Below, piece by piece: positions 24,280-37,314 of a stretch of 64,000 bases of DNA. Source of the DNA: Volvariella volvacea V23 (lineage: Eukaryota > Basidiomycota > Agaricomycetes > Agaricales > Pluteaceae); NCBI GenBank assembly GCA_000349905.1, contig KB722740.1, positions 277,318-341,317 of the forward strand. Reading direction: 5' to 3'. Under the pieces are notes generated by a model. The model did no database searches. It was not told where the DNA came from and saw nothing but the letters and a program-made list of their open reading frames with translations. A program made the position numbers and the translations under genes. Position 1 is the stretch's first letter; the number at the start of each line of letters is the position of its first letter.

Positions 24280-26863
24280 ATGCCCATCTTGTCTTCCGAA
24301 ACTCGCACCATTTCCTCCCGTGCTTCTGCTGCACCCGACGCCGGTGTCGTTCGAGTCACCACCGCACCCCAATCATCGGCTTCCCCGGCCCCATCAACTA
24401 ACCTGCTCTCCAAGTTCGTTGACTCACACAAGGAGGTGCAAAGCTACAGGTACTTGACGCGTCCAGCTGACATGCTGGCAGTAAACTGACACTCTTCAGA
24501 AATGGCAAGCCTGTCGTCCTCGACGGCCACAATCTCTCCGTTGCTGCCGTGACAGCTGCTGCACGATTTAGTGCCTCAGTCGCCCTCGACGCGTCTCCTG
24601 AGGTTACCGAGCGTATCAAGAAGAGTCGTGAAGTCATCACTAAAAAGGTCGAGTCCTCCACGAGCGTGTATGGCGTATCGACCGGGTTTGGCGGAAGTGC
24701 AGACACTCGTACAGACAACCCCTTACTCCTAGGCAATGCCCTCCTCCAACACCAGCACAGCGGTGTCCTCCCCTCGTCTGTCGAGAGGCCCCTCGAGGGA
24801 CTGCCCCTCCTCGACCCTCTCAACTCCTCTAGCATGCCCGAAGCCTGGGTCAGAGGTGCCATCCTTATTCGCATGAACTCCCTCATCCGCGGTCATTCAG
24901 GCGTTCGGTGGGAGCTTATCGAAAAGATGAACCAGTTGCTATCTGCCAACATCACCCCTCTCGTACCCCTCCGTGGAAGTATCTCTGCCTCTGGAGGTAA
25001 GTCAGCTCGTAACTCCCGATGGTCCTTCAATCTAACGCAGTGCCTCCGTTAGACTTGTCTCCTCTGTCATACATTGCTGGTACCTTGATCGGCAACCCCT
25101 CCATCCGCGTTTTTGATGGTCCAGCTTCATTTGGCGCTCGTCAAATCCTTCCATCAATCAAGGCCCTAGAAGCCCATGGCATCTCCCCCCTCCCCCTTGC
25201 CTCAAAAGAGCACCTCGGTATCCTTAATGGAACTGCCTTCTCCGCTTCCGTGGCTTCTCTCGCCATCAACGAGGCGGTTCATCTCGCACTATTGTCTCAA
25301 GTCTGCACGGCACTTGGTACTGAAGCACTCGTCGGCACTCGGGCTTCCTTCGACCCATTCATCCATGATACCGCAAGGCCCCACCCAGGACAGGTAAGCT
25401 AGGGATGACCTAACTACTTGGTGCATTTCTAACCCGATAACTTTTAGGTTGAATCCGCTAAACTCGTTTGGGACTTGTTGGACGGCAGCAAGCTTGCTAC
25501 TACTCATGAAGAGGAGGTAAAGATTAGCCAAGATGACGGTACCTTGCGACAAGACCGCTACCCCTTGCGTACTGCCCCTCAATTCCTTGGTCCCCAAATC
25601 GAGGATTTGTTGCACGCCATGGAGTCCCTCACTATTGAGTGCAACTCAAGTAAGTGTCCGCACTACCCGCCCCTTAATTTGGTAACTTATCTCGTCTAAT
25701 AGCCACCGACAATCCTCTCATCGATGGCGAGACTGGTATTGTTCACCATGGAGGAAACTTCCAAGCTATGGCTGTCACCAACGCAATGGAGAAGACGCGA
25801 TTGGCGCTCCACCACATCGGCAAGATCCTTTTCGCCCAATGCACCGAGTTGTTGAATCCCACCATGAACCGTGGTCTCCCTCCCTCGCTTGCTGCATCGG
25901 ATCCATCTTTGAACTACCATGCCAAGGGTATCGACATCGCCACTGCTGCATACGTCGCCGAGTTGGGCTTCCTTGCCAACCCCGTCTCTTCCCATGTGCA
26001 ATCCGCGGAGATGCATAATCAAGCCGTCAAGTAGGTTTGTTTCTTTGAAGGCAATATACCGTAGCTTATCGTTCGATAGCTCGCTCGCTTTAATCTCGGC
26101 CCGTGCAACATTGGAGTCCCTGCAAGTCCTGTCAATTTTGACCGCTACTTATCTCTACGTCCTCTGCCAAGGTTGGATCTTGTTATCGCTATGATAGACA
26201 CCCAGCTTATCTCTCCATTATAGCTCTTGATCTCAGGGCTTTGCAAGCGGAGCTCCTTGTAGGACTCCGGGAAATCATCTCTGAGGAGTTGCAAGTTACC
26301 TTTGGCAGCCACCTCTCTGCTGAGAGCCTCACATCCCTCGAAGCCAAACTGATTAGTGCCATGACCAAGTCCTTCGAGGCCACGTCCACCATGGACGCTG
26401 TCGATCGCATGAAGAAGGTCGCGGCTGAGAGCAGCACCATTTTGGTCGACTTCTTTGTCGGATCTGGATTCACCGATCCCGCTGCTGCATCCGCTCTTAT
26501 CTCAATCCCTGTCTTCCGTGATCGTGTGGCAGGAAGGGCTGCTACCCTTCTTGACGACCTCAGGAAGGACTACCTCACAGGAGCACGCGGTCCTGCACCT
26601 GCCAGCAAGCACTTGAACAAGACACGACCTGTCTACGAGTTTGTTCGCGTGACATTGGGCATCCGCATGCACGGTTCAGAGAACTACAGCAACTTCGCCA
26701 ACAGCTTGGGTGTTGAGGATGTTACCATCGGACAAAATGTGTCTCTCATTCACGAGGTATGTGGCTACCCAACTTGTTGAGATGTCGACCTAACAAGCTG
26801 TTCCCTTCACAGGCTATTCGTGATGGCAAGATGCAATCCACCATTGTTGGCCTCTTTGCTTGA
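24280..26863 (+). CDS. Phenylalanine ammonia-lyase (PAL, probably also TAL activity)
   Basis: Eight exons (24280-24449, 24500-24996, 25053-25393, 25448-25649, 25703-26030, 26080-26171, 26224-26756, 26813-26863) join in phase to 737 residues, a typical fungal PAL length. Reaction: L-Phe to trans-cinnamate plus ammonia. The Ala-Ser-Gly triad that cyclises to the MIO cofactor is at 220-222 ([17 protein letters not shown]). The catalytic Tyr loop (YGVSTGFGG), NNPLID-like TDNPLIDG and the [11 protein letters not shown] signature are all present. The substrate-selectivity pair is His141-Gln142, as in Rhodotorula-type enzymes that use Phe and also Tyr. One intron falls directly after the MIO Gly, inside the next Asp codon. 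In mushrooms PAL feeds cinnamate and benzoate metabolism and lets the fungus degrade Phe. Confidence 0.97.
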
Positions 26864-27675
26864 ACTTCTTCGTCGCCTCCTGCAGATCCACATACCCTCA
26901 GGACGCTCCTACATATCTATTCTGGATCAGTATCATAGCCCCTTCATCATTATTCAAACCCACTCAAGTATATAGAACCCCACATTGGAACATCGCGGTC
27001 ACACCCCAACAAGTACCCTACTGTAATAGCTTGTTTGCGACATCTAAAAATGTATCTAGAACGCATGTTTGTATTTAAATACCAATTATCCATTTTATAG
27101 CCTCCTATACTTTCTCCCTACTTCTTTGCCTATCTGGAAGAGTCTTGATTGATAAGATGTTGCTCCACTAGCGACAGTGATATGGACTTGCAGAAGTGAA
27201 GCGCCAGTTGAACTTGACCACATCATATGATGCCTATTTGACTTGGGCTTCCTTCCCACCGAACCCCATAGAGCGTGATTAGACAGCACCCCAACAGGCC
27301 TCAGCTGACGAGCAGGGTGGTGTGCATTCCCTGTACTTGTTGGGGTATCACTGTCATCGCCTCCCGGGAAGGCTGTACTCGTATACTACTAAGAAAAGCT
27401 CACAGACGAGTTCAGACAGCAATCGACAGCATAGGTGCACTCCATCTCGACCATCGTCACCTGTTCCACCATCAGCCCGGAGGGCCGCTCCGTGACTCGA
27501 TGCTATCACAAGCCCGGGCTCTGGCTCAAAACGGTCTCGGTTCGTCCAAACACCACTTTTGCTCTCGTTGCATTCCATCCAACACCTCCTAGCCTACCCC
27601 GAGCCAATCCCCCCCTCTCCCTCGAGTTGCTTTCCTGTGCCAGCCTTTCCATTCGTTGTGATACCTAATCTACCA
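26864..27675. other. Intergenic region between PAL and the FAD oxidase
   Basis: Tandem plus-strand genes; this holds the PAL 3' end and the promoter of the next gene. Open frames on either strand (up to about 105 codons) lack motifs and splice-compatible partners. CT-rich sequence precedes the ATG at 27676. Confidence 0.5.
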
Positions 27676-30600
27676 ATGATCTCCCCAAATGAAAAGATAG
27701 TGATAGTCGGTGCCGGCTGCTTTGGGATATCAACGGCATACCACCTCTTGAAGCGGGGGTTTACCGATGTCACTGTGCTGGAGCGATCATTGGTACTGCC
27801 TGCGGTTGATGCCGCCAGTAATGATTACAACAGGAGTGAGTAATGTAGATTTTAACCTTTGCTTCAATGTCTGCTACCCGTATCCCTCTGCTCGCCTAAG
27901 ATGGATCGCCCCTTGGACATAATACAATTTTTTGTCGGTACTGATTAGCGAGGACGTGTTGTCCATCTGTCCCATTGTCCATGCAACTGGGTCTTACGTT
28001 ACCCTGTGCAATGCGCAAAAGGGATTGCAGAAGGGTACTTTTTTTAAAGATACGTCATCCTTGACCAAAGGGACAGCGCGTAGACGCGGATCTATTTCAT
28101 TATTCGCCTTCGTTTCTCCTACCGAGAGCGGCAGCTAACTTTTTCATGTCTTGGTCAATTGGTTTGCTCCCTGTACTGGAAACGTCATGCCAAATGTTTG
28201 TTGTGTGCCAACTGCTCGCAATTCTGGTGGTTGGTGATACCCGTGTACGTAGTCGTACGTTCATCTTACTCGGACATTTTTTACGCCAAGTTGGCGAGAG
28301 AAGCTATTCAAGCGTGGAAGGATGAGCAGGTCTGGGGAGACACATATCATGAGTAAGTTTTCCTTGTCAAGATCCGACAAAGGGGGTGGCATAGAGGCCG
28401 CTGCGGTGCGCTGCGACATTGCATAACGGTCAACCTGGTGGTATCAAATCTTGACTTTCTCGTAAGAAATGCGTGTGCGTCCTCAAACAAGCCCCTTTGT
28501 TGTAAACTCCATTCTTAGGCATATCACTGCAGTAAGGTTAACCCATTGTCATACCTGACTTCACCGAGCTCAGGGTTTACGGCGATCCTACTAGCCATCG
28601 AAGCAAACGAACACCTTGGTGATAATCTTCGGATCCAATTATACCAGAGAATAGCAACGTACACCGTGCATATGTACACCCTGGGTCCGAACCACCCCCT
28701 TTCCACCCCTCTCTGTCTCTTCTCAGCCATCTAATCTCGTTATTGAATCGCTGCCCCCCTTCTTCTGTCATTATCTTTCAAGATCCGGTGTGCTTGTATT
28801 AGGAAACTCTTCCACAGGGAGTGGAACCAAAGTCGCGGCAGCCGCGGCAGACTCAAATATCGTCGGCGAGAGCGGAGACGGTCCCGGTGTCGGAGCTGGC
28901 GCCAGTGGTGTTGCATACGTAGATGAATCGTATGCAAACGATCTCGCGTTGGGCGCACGACTCCAAGCCCTAGGAACGAAGGACTCGGATCCTCCTGTTC
29001 GTCATGCATTTCCTGCCCATCTCCGAGATAGGATCCCGGAAGCCCCTTGTGGGCGTCATAGCGGTTTTCTGAACCGCGATGGCGGGTGGGCAAATGCTGC
29101 TCAGGGCCTCACATGTATGATTAATATGGTCACCACTCTCGGGGGTAGAGTGCTGACGGGGTATCATGTTGTTGAGCTTCTCAAAGATCCTTCAACAAAA
29201 AGAACCATCGGTGTACGATGTGCAGACGGCAAAACGGTGCTTGATGCATCACTGATAATTCTCGCTATGGGGTCATGGACGCCTTCTGCTATTCCAGTTC
29301 TCAACCTAAACGGACGATGCTTGGCTACTGGGTGAGTGCGCCACCGTCGTTCGCATTGATAGGATCTTCGCAGTTTCTCTCTTTCTTATCAGTAATTTCC
29401 CGGAAGATTGACTGACTTGGTATGATGTATGTGCATGGGTACCTTGATGGCGACCATATGGTACTCGTTATTCTGCCTCCTACAAATTCCTCCCTCCTGT
29501 GCAACCCGCCCGCTTGGCCCGGACCTGTGAAAAAACGGTGTCGACCTTCAAGGCAATGCGTTGCGACCATAGAACTAACGTCATCAGAGGCGGATATCTA
29601 CAAGGAATGTCCAGTCTTGTTGGATTTTTCCTCCGGGTTCTATATTTTCCCCGTGGGTATTTATCTCATTCACTACTGATTCTACTCCGCTATCCTATAG
29701 CGATGTCGAGTGTTCATGTGTTGTTGTGAGCCGAACACATTTTCCAGTTAATTGATCCACTACAACCAAATGGGTCAACATTACTGATGTCATTCACCTA
29801 ACAAACCAGCCCAACTCGCAGAATATTATGAAAATGGCGATTCACTCTGCAGGTTACACGCACACCGTCGGTGGAATCTCCACACCTCGCACGGCGACTT
29901 CCGACCCACAGGGTGGTACGCGTATACCCAAAGCTGCCCTGCAAGAAATGAGAGCAAGACTGACAGAAGTCTACCCGGATCTTGCTGGGAAACCTTTTAC
30001 AAGCACTAGGCTATGCTGGTAAGTCAGTCGTGCCTCTTTCGCCCCCGTGCGGTGTCCCCATTTGTACGCGCTGTATGCAGAGGACCGTGCCAGTGCTTAT
30101 CATGCCTCTGCACGAAGACAGCAGCAGTCCAGCCCCTAAAATAGACCTAGCTGCCGCTCTTCTAACAACAGGCATTGTGCAATGGTTATCTATGAGGTGC
30201 TTCTTTCGCGCTTGCGCGACATCTTGATTACCCTAGAATGCTCAGAAGAACAGAGTTTTAAACGGCATTAACTTTGGTAAACATAGGTACAACGACTCCC
30301 CTGATGGGGATTGGGTCATTGGCGCGCACCCTGACGACCCTTCATTAGTGTTAGCTACGGGAGGGAGTGGCCACGCATACAAGGTACGTTACCGCTCATT
30401 GAATCGTTTCCATTGGACGCCGTCCATTTAGTCGCGAACTATTTGATGAACCGGTGCCGACCGTTAATGAGAGTGGCGCGCACGCCCTCATTCATGGCAT
30501 CCGCGCTCACATCACCAGAGCGCTCAGTTTATGGGAATTCAGAAGGGGTTCTGACATTGAAATCCATCTACCCTTCTCTCATCCCTAAAGCTAATTCAAT

Positions 30601-30881
30601 CAGAGAACATCACTCCGTTCTTTTTTGCTGTTCCAAGGAAAAGACATGGAATGCAGTCATGATTGACCAAACAACTTTTCAATTTGTAGTTCCTTCCGGT
30701 GATTGGACGACTCGTCGCAGATACCATTCAAGGAACCTTGGAGCCAAGTCTCGTCAAGAAATTCGCGGTTGATCGTGAACATACGCACGTTGATCTATCG
30801 CGTGAGGGAAGGAAACCAGTCGAACTTGAGCTGGATGGTTTGTGCACCGGTGCGGATATGTTACCGCCGGCGTTTAACTAG
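27676..30881 (+). CDS. FAD-dependent amine/amino-acid oxidase (fructosyl-amino-acid or sarcosine oxidase type)
   Basis: Seven exons (27676-27835, 28253-28352, 28783-29331, 29553-29652, 29810-30018, 30287-30383, 30690-30881) join in phase to 468 residues. The N-terminus carries the Rossmann motif VGAGCFGIST and a Glu binding the ribose (VTVLE). Further landmarks: RSSYSDIFYAKLAREA, GFLNRDGGW, LAMGSWTPS, CPVLLDFSSGFYIFP and KMAIHSAGYTHTVGG. RLCWYNDSPDGDWVIG contains the Cys that carries FAD covalently in this family; GGSGHAYKFLPVIGRL closes the fold. Substrates in the family include fructosyl amino acids, sarcosine, saccharopine and pipecolate; I cannot choose among them. Introns are 157-430 bases, far longer than elsewhere in the window. 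No stop or frameshift breaks the frame. Confidence 0.9.
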
Positions 30882-31267
30882 TTGCTCGGTTCACCTCTAG
30901 TGTATGTCAACTGGTTTGGTATATAAGAAAACGAACAGATATACAATGTAGATGAACCAAAGAATCAATGCAATAATCATTACTTTTGTGTGGTACAATA
31001 TTCACATGCGAACTTCCTCTACGCCCCTCATGTTGTGATTTTTTGCAATGAGAAAAGATAGGAAGCAAAAAAGGCTAGATAGATGCGAAGGAAGAGTCAA
31101 AGAATGATGTCGTTATATGATACATGTCAAGAAACGAGCCTCGTGAGTTTGAGTTTCCACTTCCTTTCATTATGCATTCGTCCATCTTTTTCGTCCATCT
31201 CTCCAAGAAAAATTTCGCAAGAGCGGTTGATGGCAGGTGACCGTTCTTGCAGTGCCTCATGGTTGAT
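30882..31267. other. Convergent 3' intergenic region
   Basis: About 390 bases between the 3' ends of the FAD oxidase (plus) and the carbamoyl-phosphate synthase gene (minus). AT-rich with no coding signal, consistent with two untranslated 3' ends. Confidence 0.5.
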
Positions 31268-34200
31268 TTAAGCTCGTCTACCAACGAACTCACGCCATGA
31301 GCGAACTTCTGAGGGTATCCGTCCTTCGACATATCCGCGCAAGCCACCAGCGGGTATCTTTTGCGCCAAACTCTCTACGAATAGTTCAGCCGTTCGAGGG
31401 TTGTTCAACAAGGGTAACCCAAAGTCTACCGCATTTCTGCAACGACGCAAAGTCAATCGATCTCATTTGACCTGAAAGCGCGATTTATATATGCCATACC
31501 TGCGGGCCACGTAATCCTCATCGACGAAATCCTTGCCTCGTGACTTGGCCAAGTTGACGACGCATTGGATCTCATATTCATCAAATACCTCTCTCAATTT
31601 CCTCTTATCAGTCTTGGGGAAGAAGATCCTCTCAACCGAGACATAAGGAATGTCATTCAAAGACTCCTCAACCACGGGCGACGAGCAGTACAACTTGAAT
31701 CCGAGGTCAGTCAACCGCTTGGCGATGGTCTTCATTTCGGGTGTGTTAATGTCACCACCAATCAGGATACCAGAGCCTGCACGGGGAACCTTGAAGCCAG
31801 TGGTACTAAGCAACGAGGCCCAGTACGCTTCGTAGACGTCCTTTCCAAAGCTTGCAACTTCACCGGTACTGGCCATCTCTGCAAACGCATGCCTTTTGAA
31901 TATGAATCACGGCTAAACAATACTAAAGACTTACCGACACCCAAGAATGGATCAGCACCACCAAGTCGAGTCCAGGAGAACTGTGCGACCTTGATGGACG
32001 TGTAATCGCGCTTTTCAGCCATGGGATCAATCGGTTGGGGAACATTGTGACCGGTAATAGCAGCAGTGGCGACGTCAATAAAGTTATGACCCAACACTTT
32101 TGAAACGAATGGGAAGGAACGAGATGCTCGCAAATTACACTCGATGACCTTCAGGGGAGCCTCCTCGTCTGGGTTTTCCGTGGGTTGGCGAATGATTTGC
32201 ATGTTGAAGGGTCCAGAAATCTCGAAAGCAGCAGCAACCTTTTCAGCAATGGTCTTTAGACGAGACATATCACCAGAAGGGAGCGTGTGAGGGGGAAGAA
32301 CGAGAGTAGCGTCACCAGAATGGACACCAGCGTTTTCGACGTGCTCGGAAACGGCGTGAATCAGGAGCTTGCCGTTGTGTGCAACAGCATCAACATCAAT
32401 TTCCTGCGCACCATCAATGAACTTGGTGATGACGACGGGGTGTAGAGGAGAAACCGAAGCAGCAGCGGAGAGGTTGTACTCCAAGGCAGATTCCTCGTAA
32501 ACGACATTCATGGCAGCACCAGACAGAACATAGGACGGGCGGATGAGAACTGGGTAGCTGACTTTGTTTGCAAATTCCTTGGCGGCTTCAAGACTCGTTA
32601 CTTCGGTCCACTCAGGTTGGTCGACGCCAATCTTGTCCAGAATAGACGAGAATTTGTGACGATCCTCCGCGTTGTCGATCTGCTCAGGGTCGGTACCGAG
32701 GACGTTGACGCCGCTTTCCTTGAGACGAAGGGCAATGTTTTGAGGCAATTGTCCTAAATGTATCGTGAGGAGACAATATACGGGCATTTTCTATCGGGAA
32801 TACTTACCACCAACACTGACGACAACACCCTGAGCTTGCTCCAGTTCGTAGATATCCATAACACGCTCATAACCAAGTTCTTCGAAGTAGAGACGATCGG
32901 CTTCGTCGAAATCAGTGGAGACAGTTTCAGGGTTATAGTTGATCATGATGGTCCTCTTGCCCATATCCCTGAGCTTACGAGCGCATGTGACGGCACACCA
33001 ATCGAACTCGACGCTGCTTCCGATGCGATAGACACCGCTTCCAAGAACCATAGTACCATGCTCATCGAATTCAACGTCGTGTTCGGATGCATTGTAGGTC
33101 GTGTAGAGGTAGTTGGTGTGGGCAGGGTATTCAGCAGCCAGTGTATCGATACGCTTGACGAAGGGAGTGATGCCCTGTGCTTTGCGGGCAGCACGAACGA
33201 CTTCCTCGGATGTGTTGACCAGATCAGCGATTTGAGCGTCAGCAAAGCCCATTCTCTTAGCACGATGCATGAGGTCATGGTCGATTTTGTCAACAGAACC
33301 AGCAGCCTTCAAAGCATGGTGGGTTTGGACGATATTGTCGATCTTGTGCAAGTACCACTAAAGAATAGATATTAAGTTTAAAACTTGAAAAAGCCCATAG
33401 AAGCCACTCAACGCACTGTGTCAATCTTCGTGAGTTCGTGAATTTGATCAACAGTGTAATTCTTGTGGTACATGGCATAAGCAATGGCGAACAACCGCAT
33501 ATCAGTAGGCTTGCTTAATGCTCGATCCAAGTCCTTTGGTGCGACGTATGCTTCGAAACCTTTCCAGCGGGGATCTACTTGACGAATAGCCTTCTGCAAA
33601 CTCTCCTCGAAGGTACGACCGATAGCCATGACTTCACCAACGGACTTCATAGAAGAACCAACCTCACGGTTCACCTGAGACGAGAACTTGGCAAGGTCCC
33701 ACTTGGGAATCTTAGTCACAATGTAGTCCAGGGAGGGTTCGAAGCAAGCAGTAGTAGTCTTAGTGACGGCATTAGGCAACTCCGGAAGTGTATGACCAAG
33801 AGCAATCTTCGCAGCAGTGTACGCCAGGGGATACCCAGTAGCTTTCGATGCCAAAGCGCTAGACCGACTCAACCTTATGGCGATTAAAGATTAGCAAGTG
33901 GCATACAAAATGATTTGTGGAAGCTTACCGTGCGTTGACCTCAATGACACAGTATTCCCTAGAGGTGGGGTTGAGAGCATACTGAATGTTGCACTCGCCA
34001 ACGACGCCAAGATGCCTAATAACCTTAAGAGCAGCACTTCGGAGCATGTGATATTCATCATCTGGAAGCGTTTGTGATGGAGCCACGACGATAGAATCAC
34101 CCGTATGTGTTCCCAGAGGATCGAAGTTCTCCATGTTGCAGCAAATTATAGTGTTCTAGGGTGCTCTCATGAGAACATCGAACGAAGGACGCACAAGAAT

Positions 34201-35148
34201 TACTTACATCTGCACCGTCGCGAACAACTTCGTATTCCAATTCCTTCCAACCTTTCATGCTGCGCTCGATGAGGACCTGAGGACTCAAACTAAGACTCTT
34301 TGCTGACAGATCCCGAAGTTCATCAGGGTTGTTTGCAAAACCAGAACCAAGACCACCGAGAGTAAAGGCTGAACGCAAGATGACAGGATAACCAATTGTT
34401 TCGGCTGCTTCAAGTGCAGCGTTGACCGAAGAGACAGCTGTGGATTGTGCAACCGGGATATCAATTTCTAGTACACGTTAGACAAGAGTCGTAGATAAAA
34501 AGGTAACAAAATCAAACCTTTGAGAGCTTGAACGAACAAGTCTCGGTCTTCCGAAACCTCTAGTGTGCGAATAGGTGTTCCCAACACTTTGACGCCAAGA
34601 CGATCCAGCACGCCCATACGGTCGAGTTCAATACCAACGTTAAGAGCACTTTGCCCACCAAATGTCAACAAAATACCGTCCGGTCGTTCCTTCTCCAAAA
34701 CGTAGGCGACGTAGTCCACCGTGATAGGAAGGAAGTAAACCTCGGAAGCTAGTTGGTGGGATGTTTGCCATGTCGCGATGTTGGGATTGATAAGGATGGC
34801 CTCTACACCCTCCTCGCTGAGGGCTTTAAGGGCTTGCGATCCAGAATAGTCGAATTCACCGGCCTGACCGATGCTCAAGCCACCTGAGCCAACAACGAGG
34901 ACGCGTTGGACATCGGGTTTGGGGAGTTTGGGCAATACCTTGGCCGAAATTTTTCGTGCGAGTTCAGAAGGAGAGTTGAGGACATGTTCGCCCTCTTTTG
35001 GTGCGTACGAGCCAACAGCAGGCGCCGCGACTGCTCGCAGGGGTTTTGTTGGTGAAGAAAAGCGACTGATACAACTGGCGTGGAAGTATCGCGTGCATGG
35101 CCTAGCGAGGCTTCGCAGCCATGGAGATTGGAGCCTTGCCAGGCTCAT
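31268..35148 (-). CDS. CPA2: Carbamoyl-phosphate synthase large subunit, arginine-specific, mitochondrial
   Basis: Eight exons (34518-35148, 34208-34467, 33929-34155, 33417-33873, 32808-33357, 31935-32753, 31500-31878, 31268-31436) join in phase to 1163 residues. It makes carbamoyl phosphate from bicarbonate, ATP and glutamine-derived ammonia for arginine synthesis. Order: presequence with Arg/Ser and no acid ([20 protein letters not shown]), first biotin-carboxylase-like half ([58 protein letters not shown]), linker helices, second half ([50 protein letters not shown]) and the C-terminal MGS-like regulatory domain ([10 protein letters not shown]). No glutamine amidotransferase or aspartate transcarbamylase is fused, which separates it from the pyrimidine enzyme. 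A presequence fits mitochondrial location as in Neurospora arg-3. Confidence 0.95.
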
Positions 35149-37314
35149 TGAACCCCAGCTAGATGCAAAGGAACGAAAGGAAGGAGTGAGGATCTGAAAT
35201 GTATGACTCGGTCAGACACTTAAGAATTTTTTTGACCAGGCATGGGATCGGGGACCTAACCCTAATCAGGGTCTTAATTTGCCTAACCCTATCGGCTCCA
35301 ATCGGCCGTGCTCTTTCTCCCTTCACTTCGCACTTTGCCTTTGGGTGGTCTACTTCCCTGCGCACACGCTCGTCGAGTTCTCATCGTCATTGCTTTTGCG
35401 AACCCTTTGCTTCGCCACACATCCAGGATCCGTGCTCGAAAATTTACTCTCCTTCGTGCTTGTTCTGGCCACGTTCTAGGGATCAGTTGCTACGTCTGCA
35501 GTGTGGAGCGTCGTCATTCGTTCAGTCATATGGACTCACCCAAAGGATCACGAGAGCAAGCACATACTTCGACCCCAGGCACCAAACCAGGCGCCTAATT
35601 CTGCTGTGGATATATCCAAACTTGGGTGCTGCCTCTGCTTCTATTTTGCCTCACTAAGACCCAGCGCCAGCTGGTGTGTATCCTTTGCGTTTTCGGTGGC
35701 GATAATGTTCTCCCTAGAAGGTGTTGCTCCCGGTCAACAAGATCTCCGCTATGAACGAGGATCTTGGCCAGCTGGGTAGATTTGGCACATTGTTAGTCCT
35801 CCATCAACGTTTGAGGAAAACGACACGGGCGGAGGAACTTGGGGATTTCATTACAAGGGAGATGGCCAAACCATTCCGGACGTCGTGCGACGAGTGTACC
35901 TATATTGCTTAGAGTCGAGACTAGGTGCCACCCCTTTTCGAGTGTCCCGACCGGTGTGGTGCTCGTGCTCGCTGTCTGGGCTCTTGACAAGCCCGATGAA
36001 AAACCGTTACTGCTGTGTTCTATCTCTGTCGCCGGAATGCGAGGGACGCACCTGCGCGTCCGAGATTTTGTGATCTACTGTTCCTTGACCTGATCGGTCT
36101 GTGTCTAACGCATGCTCCGTGAAGCTCGAGTTCCAACTGTCAATAGGTTGCTGCACGGGTGGTCCCTGGGCGGCGAAACCACTGCTTTGGGCCTGATTTT
36201 GACCCCTGCGATGGACCTCTGAGCGTAACACAATTGTGGCGTTACTCAATTCCTTCTACGGAAGGCAAGTTGTACCCGCTCCGAGGAATATCTTATTTCA
36301 TCACCACCGTTCCATTTTTCATGGTATGTCACCATTTTTGGCATCATGCCATGAATACCCAAGAGAGCTTGATTTTCCCGTTAAGCCTCCGAAGTTTGGC
36401 AGCATGCGGGAGATCATTGTTTACTGCGACGCTGAGACAGCTGGGGCCCCGCATGAGCCTCCCTGACGGTGAGGCAAGGGTCCTGCGATAGGCGGTGAGC
36501 AGATGTGCAGTGTCAGCTTGGGAACGAATTTCGCTCGATTATTATGCGAGCCAATGGGATCATCGCTCGTCCATGCCGGGGCACCACCCGCGGAGACGGA
36601 CATGCACAGGAGCGCACGCCTCTGCGCCAGACGCCTGAAACTCCGCTGGAATATAATAATTTTCGGTGATTTCATTTCCCTGAAAAATAGGCCTGCGTCG
36701 CGTGCAGCAGGATGCCTATTTTCTGTGACATCACTGGCGAAGCTCACCACGGACTCGAGGGTGTTACAAGCACTTTCCTTTCCCGTCACTCGCCTTTCGT
36801 CCGTCCTTGCCCCTCCCCCTCCCTTCCGCTGGGTTTCGGCGCTGTTCTGGCCCCCGTCGTCGCTCTAGACACCCTCAAATCAAATGCCTCTGAATCTATC
36901 AATCACCCTGGCCGATGTTTTCACATGGAACGCACTGCCTGCTCCTCAGCGCTGATTACTGGCACTTTGTTCGACTTGCACAATTAGCACTATCGAGCTT
37001 CATTAAAAGGGGAAACCCTAAAGGCCCCGTTCTCTTGTGAAATGTTGTCATCCAAGGATCTGTGATTTAATTCCATAACTGGGGTTTTGCCATGCATGCG
37101 ATAGCTGGTATCCCTCGCAATCACTTCGGATGAACGTCCAGCTCCAAAGATTTCGGGGATTTCTCTCGGATTATACTGGCCCAGAGGTTACCCCTCGCCG
37201 TGGACGGGATCGGGCGTTAATTACGCACTCCTGAATCAGGACTATTTATCTCAGCACGGATGGCTTTCCAATTTCCTTGCCACACACTCTCACCCGATCA
37301 TTGGTCTTCCTGCC
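35149..37314. other. Long divergent intergenic region without a supported gene
   Basis: About 2.2 kb between CPA2 (minus) and the TmpA-like gene (plus). Several overlapping open frames on the plus strand (35199-35657, 35839-36093, 36159-36491) lack recognisable motifs. One stretch around 35795-35915 reads as a plausible protein segment (NDTGGGTWGFHYKGDG) but I could not attach further exons. A long upstream regulatory region, a noncoding transcript or an unrecognised gene are all possible. Confidence 0.45.
35204..35209 (+). promoter_or_regulatory. Gcn4/CPC1-type site (TGACTC) upstream of CPA2
   Basis: TGACTC lies 56-61 bases upstream of the CPA2 start codon. This is the core recognised by Gcn4/CPC1 bZIP factors, which activate amino-acid biosynthesis genes, including arginine genes, under amino-acid starvation. 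Confidence 0.5.

Noticed and set aside
35199..35657. Plus-strand frame of 152 codons upstream of CPA2
   Set aside because: Composition is Ser/Arg/His/Cys-rich with no motif, and it begins inside the probable CPA2 promoter.
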